DNA from: Bacteroidetes bacterium UBA4416
Lineage (GTDB): Bacteria > Bacteroidota > Bacteroidia > B-17B0 > Aurantibacillaceae
NCBI GenBank assembly: GCA_002390745.1
Contig: DGQK01000051.1
Span: 62,001 to 126,000, forward strand
Direction of reading: 5' to 3'
DNA: 64,000 bases
Part shown: piece by piece, positions 1-8,907 of the stretch
Layout: each line of letters opens with the position of its first letter
Numbering within the stretch: position 1 is the first letter of the stretch
Made by a program: the position numbers and the translations under genes
Notes under the pieces: generated by a model
Database searches by the model: none
Told to the model about the DNA's origin: nothing
The model's input: the letters and a program-made list of their open reading frames with translations, nothing else

Positions 1-1
1 G

Positions 2-910
2 CTCAGCTCTGGCCTTGGTTCGGAATTGCAGAAGTTTGTGAATGGCGGCGGCAGTCTCGTCATTTTCCCGGCGCGTAAATCCGACCTGCTTTCCTATAAT
101 GAGGCATTCCGGAATCTTCAGTTACCGGCTATCACGGGCCTCGACACCAGCAGCATGCGTACGCAGGCTATTAATTTCGATCAGGGCCTGTATGAGGGTG
201 TGTTTGAAAAGGCCGACCAGCGCATGGACCTCCCGAAGGTGAAAGAGCATTACAGCTTTGCACAGGCTACCCGAAGCAATGCACGCGCTATCCTGAGCCT
301 GCAAAACGGAAACCCGCTCCTGGCGCAATACAGCCTGGGCAGCGGAAAAATCTACCTTTTTGCTTCGCCCTCTGATGAGCTTTCTTCTAACTTTATCCGC
401 CATGCCTTGTTTGTGCCGACACTCATCCGGATCTCCGTGCTAAGCCTGAGGCCTGAAGCGATCTATTATAAGGCATCTGCCAACGAGGCTGTGGAACTGC
501 CCAACCAGGGCGGCCTGTCGGAAAGGCCCCTGCATATCGTCAATACTGCCAAAACCGTGGATGTGATCCCCGAGCACCGCCTGGTAAATAATACGCTGAC
601 CATGTTTACCCAGAACCAGATCACGGAAGCGGGGCATTACAATGTGATGGATCTTGAGACTGTGCTGAAAGGCCTGGCGTTTAACTACGACCGCAAAGAA
701 TCGGACATGAATTTTTATAACCGGGAAGAGTTGCAGAAAATGATCGACGAAACAGGGCTGAGGAATGTAACCCTGATAGAACCGGGCGGCAAGAACCTCA
801 CAGACGCTTTGCAGGAGGTGAACGATGGAAAAAAATTATGGAAATTATGTTTAATTTTGGCTTTGGTATGTTTAGCCGCTGAAATCCTGATTATCCGTTT
901 AGTGAAATAA
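2..910 (+). CDS. BatA-type membrane protein, C-terminal part (5' end cut by window)
   Basis: The reading frame is open from base 2, so the gene starts before the window; the TTG at 26 is only the first possible start inside it. About 300 residues are visible: a soluble region with GGGSLVIFPA near the start, ending in one hydrophobic segment (about LCLILALVCLAAEILII) and a short basic tail. This fits the C-terminal part of Bacteroidota BatA/aerotolerance-regulator-like membrane proteins, which often lie directly upstream of a dihydroorotase gene as here. The visible part would then be the extracytoplasmic domain followed by the last membrane anchor. Family assignment rests on context and topology, not on a diagnostic motif. 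Confidence 0.7.
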   Translation, partial: LSSGLGSELQKFVNGGGSLVIFPARKSDLLSYNEAFRNLQLPAITGLDTSSMRTQAINFDQGLYEGVFEKADQRMDLPKVKEHYSFAQATRSNARAILSLQNGNPLLAQYSLGSGKIYLFASPSDELSSNFIRHALFVPTLIRISVLSLRPEAIYYKASANEAVELPNQGGLSERPLHIVNTAKTVDVIPEHRLVNNTLTMFTQNQITEAGHYNVMDLETVLKGLAFNYDRKESDMNFYNREELQKMIDETGLRNVTLIEPGGKNLTDALQEVNDGKKLWKLCLILALVCLAAEILIIRLVK

Positions 911-1008
911 TAATGACGGTCTGTACGCATATAGGGAAAGGTCTGCATGCCAGGTGATCCGTCTAGCCGTAACGATTCGTGAGCAAAAAAGTATAGCATA
1001 AAGTATTG

Positions 1009-2274
1009 ATGAATATCTTAATAAAACAAGCCACCGTTGTCAACACCCAAAGCCCGCACCACGGTAAGACTGTGGATATCCTGATAGAGCGGGGCGTGAT
1101 CACTCAGATCAAAAAAAACATTGTTCCGGAAAAAGGGATCAAAACCATTGAGGAAGAAGGATTGTGTGTGTCGGCCGGCTGGCTCGACATGCAGGCCAAC
1201 TTCTGCGACCCCGGGTATGAGCATAAGGAAACCCTGGAGAACGGCCTGAAAACGGCTGCCAAAGGAGGCTTTACCGGCGTGTGCGTGATGAGTGGCACCA
1301 ATCCTCCGCTGCACAACAAGGCCCAGATCGACTATGTGATGAACCGTGCGAAGGGCAGCCTGACGGATGTATTCCCGGTAGGGACGATCAGCTATAACCA
1401 GGAAGGGAAAGACCTCGCGGAGATGTACGACATGCAGCTGGCAGGCGCGGTAGCTTTCAGCGACTATAAAAAGCCGGTCAAAGACGCAGGCCTCGTGTTA
1501 AGGGCCTTGCAGTACTCTCAAAACATCAACAGCTTCATCATGACGCATGCCGACGATAAAACGATTTCGCAGGGCGGGCAGATGAACGAAGGCGTGGTAT
1601 CCACGAAACTCGGCTTGAAAGGCATTCCGGCCCTGGCGGAAGAGCTGATGATCCAGCGGAATATCCAGATCCTGGAATATGCAGGCGGTAGGATCCATTT
1701 CCCGACCATCAGCACCAAAGGCAGCGTGGACCTGATCAAAAAAGCAAAGGCTAACGGTTTGCGGGTTACCTGCGGAGTAGCCGCACACCAGCTTCTGCTC
1801 GATGAAACAGAGCTGGAAGGCTTCGATACACATTATAAATTGAATCCGCCGCTAAGAGCCAAAGAGGATGTTAATGCCCTGAAGCGCGCGCTGGAGAACG
1901 GAACCATCGATGTGGTGGTGAGCGACCACTACCCGCAGGACATTGAGAGCAAAGACCTGGAGTTTGACCTGGCAGACAATGGCATCGTTGCTCTGCAAAC
2001 CGCCTTCAATTGCCTGGTGACAGCCATGCCGAAGATCGCTCCGGAAACCATCGGAGAATGCCTGGCGGAAAATCCGCGCGCGGTGCTTGGACTGAAGCCC
2101 GTGTTGATCAAGGAAAACGAAGACGCCAACCTGACCTTGTTCACGCTCAGCGGAAAAACCATACTGACTGAAAAGCAAATTGTATCCAAATCGAAGAATA
2201 CACCGTTTATCGGTGAAAGCTTACAGGGGAAAGTGATCGGCGCCATCAATAACGATAAGCTTGTTTTAAACTAA
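1009..2274 (+). CDS. Dihydroorotase homologue lacking metal-ligand histidines
   Basis: Amidohydrolase-fold protein of 421 aa whose overall pattern is that of type I dihydroorotase (pyrimidine synthesis, carbamoyl-aspartate to dihydroorotate). Family landmarks are readable: NEG after the GG loop near residue 190, STKGS near 235, a conserved DH pair near 306, NPR near the C terminus. The diagnostic HxH after strand 1 (normally DMHVHLRDPG) reads DMQANFCDPG, and the ligand His normally preceding the STKGS loop is replaced (HFPTISTKGS). Binding of the usual metal pair is therefore doubtful. A TTG lies at 1006, but the ATG at 1009 is the natural start. It may be a non-catalytic partner (PyrC'-like) or have another activity; an active PyrC would then be elsewhere in the genome. 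Confidence 0.85.
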   Translation: MNILIKQATVVNTQSPHHGKTVDILIERGVITQIKKNIVPEKGIKTIEEEGLCVSAGWLDMQANFCDPGYEHKETLENGLKTAAKGGFTGVCVMSGTNPPLHNKAQIDYVMNRAKGSLTDVFPVGTISYNQEGKDLAEMYDMQLAGAVAFSDYKKPVKDAGLVLRALQYSQNINSFIMTHADDKTISQGGQMNEGVVSTKLGLKGIPALAEELMIQRNIQILEYAGGRIHFPTISTKGSVDLIKKAKANGLRVTCGVAAHQLLLDETELEGFDTHYKLNPPLRAKEDVNALKRALENGTIDVVVSDHYPQDIESKDLEFDLADNGIVALQTAFNCLVTAMPKIAPETIGECLAENPRAVLGLKPVLIKENEDANLTLFTLSGKTILTEKQIVSKSKNTPFIGESLQGKVIGAINNDKLVLN

Positions 2275-2284
2275 CATCGCTTTA

Positions 2285-3343
2285 TTGGCTAAACCCGCAC
2301 TCATATTGCTTAGTCCCGGGTTTCCGAAGGATGAGCAGGATACATCCTGTCTTCCGGCCTTTCAGCAATTTGCGCTGTCGGTGAAAGAGCAGTTCCCGCA
2401 GTACCGGCTGATCGTCCTGTCCTTTCAATATCCGTTTGAAGCCCGCCGTTATCAATGGAAAGGCATCGGGGTGATTGCCCTGGGCGGAAAGAACCGCAGC
2501 AAATTATTTCGCTTGCGCACCTGGATGGCTGCCCGCAGGGCCTTGCGGGAAATCTATCAAACGCATGAGGTAGCCGGACTCATCAGCCTGTGGATGACGG
2601 AATGCGCCCTGGTTGCCAACCGCTTTGCAAAGAAACATCAGCTGAAGCATGTGATCTGGATCATAGGCCAGGATGCGAAGGCAGGAAACAGCTATGTGAA
2701 ACGCACAAGGCCGGAAGCCTCGCAGCTCATCGCCATGAGCGATTTTCTGAAAGACGAATTTTACAAAAATTACGGCATCATGCCGCAGCACGTGATGGAG
2801 AATGGGATTAACGTCAGTATCTTTCCCGGACTGAATACCGGCGAACGCGCGATCGACGTCTTTGGCGCAGGCTCGCTCATCCCACTTAAAAATTACAGCC
2901 TGTTCATCGGACTGATCGCAGAGTTGAAACAGGATTTCCCGCAGATCCGGGTGCAGATCGCCGGTGGAGGCGAAGAGAGAGATAGCCTGCAAAACCTTAT
3001 CATAAAGCTCGGGCTGGAGAACAATGTCCGTTTATTGGGGCCGCAATCGCATGCCGAAACCCTGGTATTGATGAACCAAAGCAAGGTGTTTTTACACACC
3101 TCCCATTACGAAGGAAATTCTACGGTATTGATGGAAGCTTTGTACAGCGGTTGCCGCGTGCTGAGCACCTGCGCGCTTTCGTATAAAAAAACAGATCATC
3201 TCCTGGTATCTTCCGATCGTGAAGTCCTGAAGCAGGCCTTGTTATCTCTTCTGCATGATCAGGAGCATTTGGGAAGCCGGGTGGTATTTAATACGATGCA
3301 CGATACTGCCAGGCGTATGGTTAATTTACTCACGCAGCAATGA
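2285..3343 (+). CDS. GT4-family glycosyltransferase
   Basis: 352 aa. The C-terminal half is a typical GT-B/GT4 nucleotide-sugar domain: GAGSLIPLKNY (start of the domain), QIAGGGEERDSL, VRLLGPQ and the acidic HYEGNSTVLMEALYSG, where E-x7-E is the usual donor-binding motif. Cytoplasmic transfer of a sugar to a glycan precursor is inferred. No ATG is available at the right place; the frame opens with TTG 10 bases after the upstream stop, so co-transcription is likely. The 3' end overlaps the convergent gene by 18 bases. Acceptor and sugar cannot be told from sequence. Confidence 0.85.
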   Translation: MAKPALILLSPGFPKDEQDTSCLPAFQQFALSVKEQFPQYRLIVLSFQYPFEARRYQWKGIGVIALGGKNRSKLFRLRTWMAARRALREIYQTHEVAGLISLWMTECALVANRFAKKHQLKHVIWIIGQDAKAGNSYVKRTRPEASQLIAMSDFLKDEFYKNYGIMPQHVMENGINVSIFPGLNTGERAIDVFGAGSLIPLKNYSLFIGLIAELKQDFPQIRVQIAGGGEERDSLQNLIIKLGLENNVRLLGPQSHAETLVLMNQSKVFLHTSHYEGNSTVLMEALYSGCRVLSTCALSYKKTDHLLVSSDREVLKQALLSLLHDQEHLGSRVVFNTMHDTARRMVNLLTQQ

Positions 3344-4429
3344 TCCGGCGATAGAGCCGAAGCGTTTGCCGATCGCTTCCAGAGAAAGGTGTTGCTGAAA
3401 ATGTTGAACGACGGAAGCGCTCATGCGCTCCGCATCCAGCTGCTGTAAGGCGAGGAGCTTTTCAAACAAATCCGATTCATTTCCTGCTTCAAATAAGAAG
3501 CCATAGCGGCCCTGGCTGGTCATCGTCGCAAAAGAGGGGATGTTGCTCACGATGGGGATGCAGCCGCAGGCCATAGCCTCGCATAGCGCGATGCCACTGC
3601 CTTCGTAATAGGAAGCTGCTACAAAATAATCGGCGGCGGAGTACCAGCTTTGCAACATGTCATGCTCTGTTTTTCCGATTAATGCCACATTCTCAGCCAA
3701 ACCCTCATTTTGGATGTAATTCCGGACTTTTTCTTCCAGCTCATTGGTGCCATAGATCATGTAGAGTTTGAATTGCTTTCCGGCTTCTTTCAAAAGACGC
3801 ATGGCTTTGAGTACAGTCAACGGATCTTTATTGGCATCAAGCCTTCCCACCCACAGAAAAACCGTTTCGTTGGGCATGTTCAAACGGGCCCTTGCCTCCG
3901 CTTTAGGGAGAGGCCTGAAGAGCGTTGAGCCTTCCATGACTTCATGCAGCCTGCGTTTGTCTTTGATGATGCCCTGTTCAAGAAAAGGGTTTGCCAAAGC
4001 CAAAGAAGCAAACAGAAAGGCATCGGCCTGTGCATAGGCTTTCTTTTGAAACCAGCGTTTGACGGGGTGCGCAAACGGTTTCTCGGCGTGATGCTGGATG
4101 ATCAGCTTCGTTGTTTTGGGCGTGAAGCATCGTAAAAGCAGCAGTTGTACAGGGAATGTAAATCCATGAACCATTAGCACTTCAGGCGCTTCACGCCGGA
4201 GGTAGAGGCAGAGTGCAAAGGGTAAATGAAAGAATTTATTTTTGCCTGGGAAAAAGCGCTCATCTGACCTGGAGGGCGGCTTGAATCGCGCTTGTATGAG
4301 TTTTAGGTGTGTGACATCGAATAATGGTTTCATTGCCAGGTAAGACCGGGAATCGATCCTATGCCTGTATTCAAGGAACTTAAAATCGGATGGGCCTATA
4401 GCCAGGAATAAGATGTTGAATAACTTCAT
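3326..4429 (-). CDS. GT4-family glycosyltransferase
   Basis: 367 aa GT-B enzyme. The N-terminal half is the acceptor-side Rossmann domain; the C-terminal half carries FLWVGRLDANKDPLTVLKA, VALIGKTEHDML and YYEGSGIALCEAMACGCIP with the E-x7-E donor motif. No membrane segment is evident, so it should act at the cytoplasmic face. It is read from the minus strand, starts at an ATG, and overlaps the 3' end of the neighbouring glycosyltransferase by 18 bases. The surrounding GT2, acetyltransferase and polysaccharide deacetylase suggest a polysaccharide locus. Confidence 0.88.
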   Translation of the reverse strand: MKLFNILFLAIGPSDFKFLEYRHRIDSRSYLAMKPLFDVTHLKLIQARFKPPSRSDERFFPGKNKFFHLPFALCLYLRREAPEVLMVHGFTFPVQLLLLRCFTPKTTKLIIQHHAEKPFAHPVKRWFQKKAYAQADAFLFASLALANPFLEQGIIKDKRRLHEVMEGSTLFRPLPKAEARARLNMPNETVFLWVGRLDANKDPLTVLKAMRLLKEAGKQFKLYMIYGTNELEEKVRNYIQNEGLAENVALIGKTEHDMLQSWYSAADYFVAASYYEGSGIALCEAMACGCIPIVSNIPSFATMTSQGRYGFLFEAGNESDLFEKLLALQQLDAERMSASVVQHFQQHLSLEAIGKRFGSIAGSLLRE

Positions 4430-4454
4430 GAAACAGGATATGTAAAATTATTAA

Positions 4455-4469
4455 TTTAGCTCAGCTAAA
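4455..4469. promoter_or_regulatory. Small palindrome in a divergent intergenic region
   Basis: TTTAGC-TCA-GCTAAA is a perfect 6-bp inverted repeat placed between two divergently read glycosyltransferase genes, ending 9 bases before the ATG at 4479. It could be an operator or the 5' hairpin of the GT2 mRNA. No TAnnTTTG box is convincing in this gap. Confidence 0.3.
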
Positions 4470-4478
4470 AAAATCTTT

Positions 4479-5369
4479 ATGCGTGTCAGCGCGCTTACCA
4501 TTTTACATAACCGGGTTGATCTGTTTAAAGCAACCGTGCAATCGGTGCTCAGCCAGTCGTTCCCGGTGCATGAGCTTATCGTGGTGGATGATGGCTCTAC
4601 AGAAGATGTGAAAGGCATGCTCGAAGGCTTCAACGATCCGCGCATCCGGTACTTTTATTATAAACGGATCGGAGTCATCAGCAAGCTCAGGAATATTGCT
4701 ATCCAAAAAAGCACGGGAGATTACCTTGCCTTTATTGATTCCGACGACCTCTGGCATGAGGATAAGATCAGGTGGCATGTAGAGGAAACACTGAGAACAG
4801 GCGCAGATATTAGTTTCAGCGATTGCCGCCTGTTCAATGAGGATGGCTATATCGGGCCGAGTGTGGCGCATGAGATGTATAAAAAAGAAGTAGATGTATT
4901 TGAAGAGCTGATCGTTTACAACATTTCCCTTGCCTTTGGCTCCAATATCTTTTACCGGAAAATGATCCAAGGCAATATACCTTTGCTGGATGAGCGCTTG
5001 TTTGTAGGGGAACATGATCTCATCATCAGGCTCTGCGCCGGTTACAAGAGCATCTTTATTCCGCAGGTGTTGAATTACATCAGAAGGCACGACCGCAACG
5101 TGAGTAAAGAACATACCGTGTTGGATATTATTTCGCCTTTGGAATACAACCGCACGCTCGATAAGCTTCTGAAAGCAAAGCGGATCTCGGGATTACAGTA
5201 TCGTCAGATCAAGGCAAAGAATTACAGCAAAGTGGCAGGCTATTACCTCTATAAAAAACTCTACCGGAAGAGCAGAGCCTATTTGTTACAATCCCTGAAG
5301 CTGGATTTTACATGGTATTACCTGAAAATTTTTCTGAAATCCGTTTGGTTGCAGCTAAAATTCCGTTAA
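4479..5369 (+). CDS. GT2-family glycosyltransferase
   Basis: 296 aa GT-A enzyme. The N terminus has the typical opening strand (VSALTILHNR), LIVVDDGSTED (the VDDGS nucleotide-binding loop) and YLAFIDSDDLWHEDK, whose D-x-DD is the metal-binding motif. The C-terminal third is rich in Lys, Arg and Tyr without clear membrane helices. It probably adds a sugar to a lipid-linked glycan at the cytoplasmic face. It ends 36 bases before the convergent acetyltransferase gene; an A-run/T-run hairpin between them near 5390-5407 may act as a weak shared terminator. Confidence 0.88.
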   Translation: MRVSALTILHNRVDLFKATVQSVLSQSFPVHELIVVDDGSTEDVKGMLEGFNDPRIRYFYYKRIGVISKLRNIAIQKSTGDYLAFIDSDDLWHEDKIRWHVEETLRTGADISFSDCRLFNEDGYIGPSVAHEMYKKEVDVFEELIVYNISLAFGSNIFYRKMIQGNIPLLDERLFVGEHDLIIRLCAGYKSIFIPQVLNYIRRHDRNVSKEHTVLDIISPLEYNRTLDKLLKAKRISGLQYRQIKAKNYSKVAGYYLYKKLYRKSRAYLLQSLKLDFTWYYLKIFLKSVWLQLKFR

Positions 5370-5405
5370 AGCCTGTAAGAACCAATCCGGAAAAAAGAAA
5401 TTTTT

Positions 5406-6290
5406 CTAGAAAATATCGATATCACTAAACTGGAACTTCAAACGACTCGTTTCGTATTTTCCGCTGAGGTTTTTGACGATCACGGCAAATCCCTTTTCGG
5501 CCCTCATGGTTTTCGACAAAGCGCTGTCGGGCCCCGTACCCGGTGAGATCATAAACGTGATGGAAGACGCTTTTGTCAGGCTTTCGAGGTTGCGCAATGT
5601 TTGAGAGAAAAGCTCTTTGTTCAATGGGGCGAAAGCGCCGATCCATCCGCCTTTTGGAAGGTTCACCCAAAAGCGCTGCTCCTTCGTCCCGATAACCGTG
5701 TTGGAATTATAGGTTTTATAAGTCCTGTAAGCCTGATCATAGATCACTCCATCATGTCCTTCCTGCAAGAGGATGTTGGAAACAGGCTCGCTGATTTGCC
5801 TGCCTCCGGCCAGACCCATTTTTCGCATGAGCACCTTGAAAGGCGTATTGGAAAAACGGATGGTGTAGCGGTGCATGGTGTCGGCATGCGTAAAGCCAAG
5901 GTGTTTGATAAAGCCCGGATAAGAGTTCTGATTCGGAAAACCGAATATCAGGTGTATGCCTTCCTGTTTGGCCAGCTCAATCGTTTGTTTTGCAAGCTTC
6001 ACAAAGAGCCCTTTTTTCTGATGGGCCGGATGCGTCATCGTATCGCAGGATTGTGCAGCGAGCACTCTTTGTTGCCTGATGGAAAGAACCGTTGGCACTA
6101 CGCCGTAATAAGCAACCGGCCTGGTATCCAGGTAAGCCAGGTAACCGATGTACGTAACGCCGGTGTAGGCAGTGTCATACTTCCGCTCGAAATAGGATTG
6201 AGGGCAGGGCTTGTTATACACAGCGGCAAACAAGGTGTAGAGGTCTTTGAGGTTGGTGGCGTCAAGCCGGGCGAATGCATAGTTACTCAT
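5406..6290 (-). CDS. GNAT-family N-acetyltransferase
   Basis: About 294 aa if the start is the ATG at 6290. That start overlaps the upstream stop by 8 bases (ATGAGTAA), which is more likely than the longer frame to 6335 that runs into the neighbour. GNAT features are visible: a PVAYYGVVPT strand, the acetyl-CoA-binding segment around CDTMTHPAHQKKGLFVKLAKQ (motif A, here HQKKGLF), and IHLIFGFPNQNSYPGF resembling motif B. Such long GNATs in glycan loci often acetylate amino sugars, which suits the adjacent deacetylase and glycosyltransferases, but the substrate is inference. Confidence 0.75.
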   Translation of the reverse strand: MSNYAFARLDATNLKDLYTLFAAVYNKPCPQSYFERKYDTAYTGVTYIGYLAYLDTRPVAYYGVVPTVLSIRQQRVLAAQSCDTMTHPAHQKKGLFVKLAKQTIELAKQEGIHLIFGFPNQNSYPGFIKHLGFTHADTMHRYTIRFSNTPFKVLMRKMGLAGGRQISEPVSNILLQEGHDGVIYDQAYRTYKTYNSNTVIGTKEQRFWVNLPKGGWIGAFAPLNKELFSQTLRNLESLTKASSITFMISPGTGPDSALSKTMRAEKGFAVIVKNLSGKYETSRLKFQFSDIDIF

Positions 6291-7320
6291 ACTTATTTTT
6301 GGCAATGTAATATAGTTGATTGAGTGCAGATACAAAAGGGTTTACGGTGAAGCGTTCGAACAGCATAGTCTTTGTGCCGGCAGCCATGTCTTTCTCTGTG
6401 CGGAAGAGGTAGCGGAAGCCGTGTTTTTCGCAGGCATCGATTACTTCCTGGTTATAATTCCCGTAAGGGAAAGCGATGCTCCTGATCTCCTTTCCCAAAC
6501 TGTTTTTTAAATACGCCTGTGAGCGCTGCAAGTCATCATGCAGTTCCTGTTCGCTTAACGAGGAAAGATCTGTGTGGTAAAACCCATGCGCACCGACCTC
6601 GTAGTCCGGATGATCGCTGATCTCTTTTAGCTCGGCTTCATTCATCAACTCATAATAGCGTTTGTACTTGTTGAGCTCCGCTTCCGGAATGTGCTCAATC
6701 AGGCATTGCATCACGCGCGAGCGTTCAGCCTGAGAGGCCTTATGAAAGACCTGCGCCAACTGGATGCCTTCATTGTTTACGAAGCGTTGATTGAGGAAAA
6801 TCTTTTTTCGCCGGAAGACTTCGCCCTCTATGCTGATATTGCCGGAGATCAGAAAAGGCGCCACATCGGTGAGGTCATTAAAGAGAAAAGGCTGGGAAGT
6901 GGAGGCAGCAGCGGTCACAAAAAATACCGCCGGCACCTTGTATTTCTTCAATAATGGAAAAGCAAGGCTGAAATTATTTTTCAGGCCGTCGTCAAAGGTC
7001 AGGAGCACATTTAATTTGCCGGCATGTAAATTTCCGCTCACCATATCCTTCAGAGAAACCGGGTGGTACCAACGGCTAATGAGCTTCAGGTGTTCCTCAA
7101 ATTGAGCCACGCTGAGGTAACGGGAGTTGAAGCGCCAGGGTGTATCATCGCAAATGCCGTGGTATACCAGGATCCTGAGTCCTCTTGCCCGGCGGACCGC
7201 TTTGGGTGTTTGCCTGAGTAAAGCATAGTTCAGGTCAAAACAGATCGCCCTGACTTTACGGCAGATGGTCCTTAATTTTTTAAAGATCTTTTTTGATATG
7301 CCGGATTTGTCTGTTGTCAT
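6283..7320 (-). CDS. Polysaccharide deacetylase (NodB homology, CE4)
   Basis: 345 aa. The NodB-domain motifs are intact: LLTFDDG (motif 1, catalytic base and metal Asp), GAHGFYHTDLS (motif 2, H-x3-H metal ligands) and IAFPYGNYN (motif 3). Metal-dependent N-deacetylation of an acetylated amino sugar in a polysaccharide is the family reaction. The start chosen is ATG 7320; a GTG lies one codon upstream. The N terminus has a basic stretch but no clear signal peptide. It is translationally coupled to the downstream acetyltransferase through an 8-base overlap. Confidence 0.88.
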   Translation of the reverse strand: MTTDKSGISKKIFKKLRTICRKVRAICFDLNYALLRQTPKAVRRARGLRILVYHGICDDTPWRFNSRYLSVAQFEEHLKLISRWYHPVSLKDMVSGNLHAGKLNVLLTFDDGLKNNFSLAFPLLKKYKVPAVFFVTAAASTSQPFLFNDLTDVAPFLISGNISIEGEVFRRKKIFLNQRFVNNEGIQLAQVFHKASQAERSRVMQCLIEHIPEAELNKYKRYYELMNEAELKEISDHPDYEVGAHGFYHTDLSSLSEQELHDDLQRSQAYLKNSLGKEIRSIAFPYGNYNQEVIDACEKHGFRYLFRTEKDMAAGTKTMLFERFTVNPFVSALNQLYYIAKNKYE

Positions 7321-7333
7321 CACGCAGCGGTAT

Positions 7334-7362
7334 TAAAAGTAGCTAAAAAACAAGTCATGCAA
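7334..7362 (-). promoter_or_regulatory. Candidate promoter for the deacetylase operon
   Basis: Read on the minus strand, TTG (7362-7360) is followed after 18 bases by TACTTTTA (7341-7334), one base off the Bacteroidota TAnnTTTG -7 box. It ends 13 bases before the ATG at 7320. Confidence 0.4.
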
Positions 7363-7404
7363 GGGCTTTTAAAAATGATTATATTCACATAAGAATTTTC
7401 AAGA

Positions 7405-8907
7405 GTGAGCAACGGCGTCATATTATTTAATCCCAGGGCGGCTAATCATAAGCCGCGCGTTCCTAACAGTATCCTGCAAATAGCAGCGAGTATCGACGGT
7501 CAGCGGGATTGGGTCATCGTGGATGGAAACCTGGAAGAAGATCCCTGGACGAAAATCGAGGCTTACCTGTACACAGGTAAATTTTCTTACTTCGGGTGTA
7601 CCGTGATGCCTGGCCCGCAATTAAAACAGGCGATTCCCTACTCCAAAAAAGTAAAAGAATTGTATTCCTATGTCAATGTGGTGTGGGGTGGTTATTTTGC
7701 TTCCAATCAATACAAGGTCATTCTGGATTCAGGCTATATCGATTACATCGTGAACGGCCCTGGCGACGCTGCTTTCCCGAACTTGTTAGAGGCCATTGAG
7801 CAACAGCTTCCTTTGGACGGCATCAAAAACCTGATCATCAAAAAAGAGGGCCGCTATCATAAAACAGCGAAAGAAGAATTGCCGGATCTGGATAAGCTCC
7901 CCGATTTGCCTTACGATAAGCTGAATACGTTTTATCCGCTGGAACGTTACCTGGGCCGCACCTATCTCGGCAAGCGTACCCTCGCCTACCACAGCAGCTT
8001 CGGTTGCCCCTTCACTTGTTCCTTCTGCGCGGTAGTTCCTATCTACAACGCCCGCTGGAAAGGCAAGTCGGCAGCAGGCATCTATAAGGACATTATAGCC
8101 CTTAAAGAAAAACACCAGGCTGATGCGATCGAATTTCATGACAATAATTTTTTTGTTTCCGAAAAACGCGTGGTAGAATTTGCCAGGCTGATCAAAGAGG
8201 ATAAGATGGTATGGTGGGGCGAAGCACGCATCGACACCATGGATAAATACAAGGACGAGTCGCTGGCCCTGCTGCGCGATGCGGGTTGTAAGATGATTTT
8301 TTTTGGCGCCGAAACAGGTAACGACGAGGTGCTGAAGAAAATGGATAAAGGCGGGACGCAGAGTGCAGCGCAGATCCTGAGGTTTGCCGAACGCCTGAAA
8401 AAATTCGACATCATCCCCGAATATTCCTTTGTGCTGGGCACGCCGGCAGATACCGAAGAGCAGGTCAATAAGCAGATCGATGACGACATTGCCTTTATTA
8501 AAAAAGTAAAAGCCATCAATCCGAAAACGGAGATCATTATTTATACCTACAGCCCGGTTCCTACCGAAGGCTCTGATATGTATCAGAAAGTGCTCGACAG
8601 CGGCTTTGCATTTCCGGAAGTGCTGGAAGACTGGATCAGCCCGGCCTGGGAGAACTTCGACCTCCGCAAGAATCCGCTCACTCCCTGGATCAGTCCTTAT
8701 ATGATCGATAAGATCCGGAATTTTGAAACGGTGCTGAATGCCTGTTACCCGACGGTGTCCGACATCAAGCTGAATAAATGGAAGACCCTGTTGTTGAAAG
8801 TAACAGGGTATTGGCGCTATGCGCTGGAGATCTACGCCTTCCCGAAGGAGATAAGGCTTATACAGGTGTTGTGGAAATACCGGCAACCTGAAAAAGAAGG
8901 ATTCTGA
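7405..8907 (+). CDS. B12-binding-type radical SAM protein
   Basis: 500 aa. The N-terminal ~130 residues form a cobalamin-binding-like Rossmann domain (LQIAASIDGQRDWVIVDGN at the start, then VVWGGYFASNQY), without the classical DxHxxG His. The radical SAM core follows with GCPFTCSFC (CX3CX2C, [4Fe-4S] ligands) near residue 200, and ETGNDEVL downstream. The start is GTG at 7405 (MSNGVILFNPRAA). It is the first gene of a tightly spaced plus-strand operon and its stop overlaps the next start (TGATG). B12-dependent radical SAM enzymes often methylate or rearrange unactivated carbons; the substrate here is unknown. Confidence 0.9.
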   Translation: MSNGVILFNPRAANHKPRVPNSILQIAASIDGQRDWVIVDGNLEEDPWTKIEAYLYTGKFSYFGCTVMPGPQLKQAIPYSKKVKELYSYVNVVWGGYFASNQYKVILDSGYIDYIVNGPGDAAFPNLLEAIEQQLPLDGIKNLIIKKEGRYHKTAKEELPDLDKLPDLPYDKLNTFYPLERYLGRTYLGKRTLAYHSSFGCPFTCSFCAVVPIYNARWKGKSAAGIYKDIIALKEKHQADAIEFHDNNFFVSEKRVVEFARLIKEDKMVWWGEARIDTMDKYKDESLALLRDAGCKMIFFGAETGNDEVLKKMDKGGTQSAAQILRFAERLKKFDIIPEYSFVLGTPADTEEQVNKQIDDDIAFIKKVKAINPKTEIIIYTYSPVPTEGSDMYQKVLDSGFAFPEVLEDWISPAWENFDLRKNPLTPWISPYMIDKIRNFETVLNACYPTVSDIKLNKWKTLLLKVTGYWRYALEIYAFPKEIRLIQVLWKYRQPEKEGF

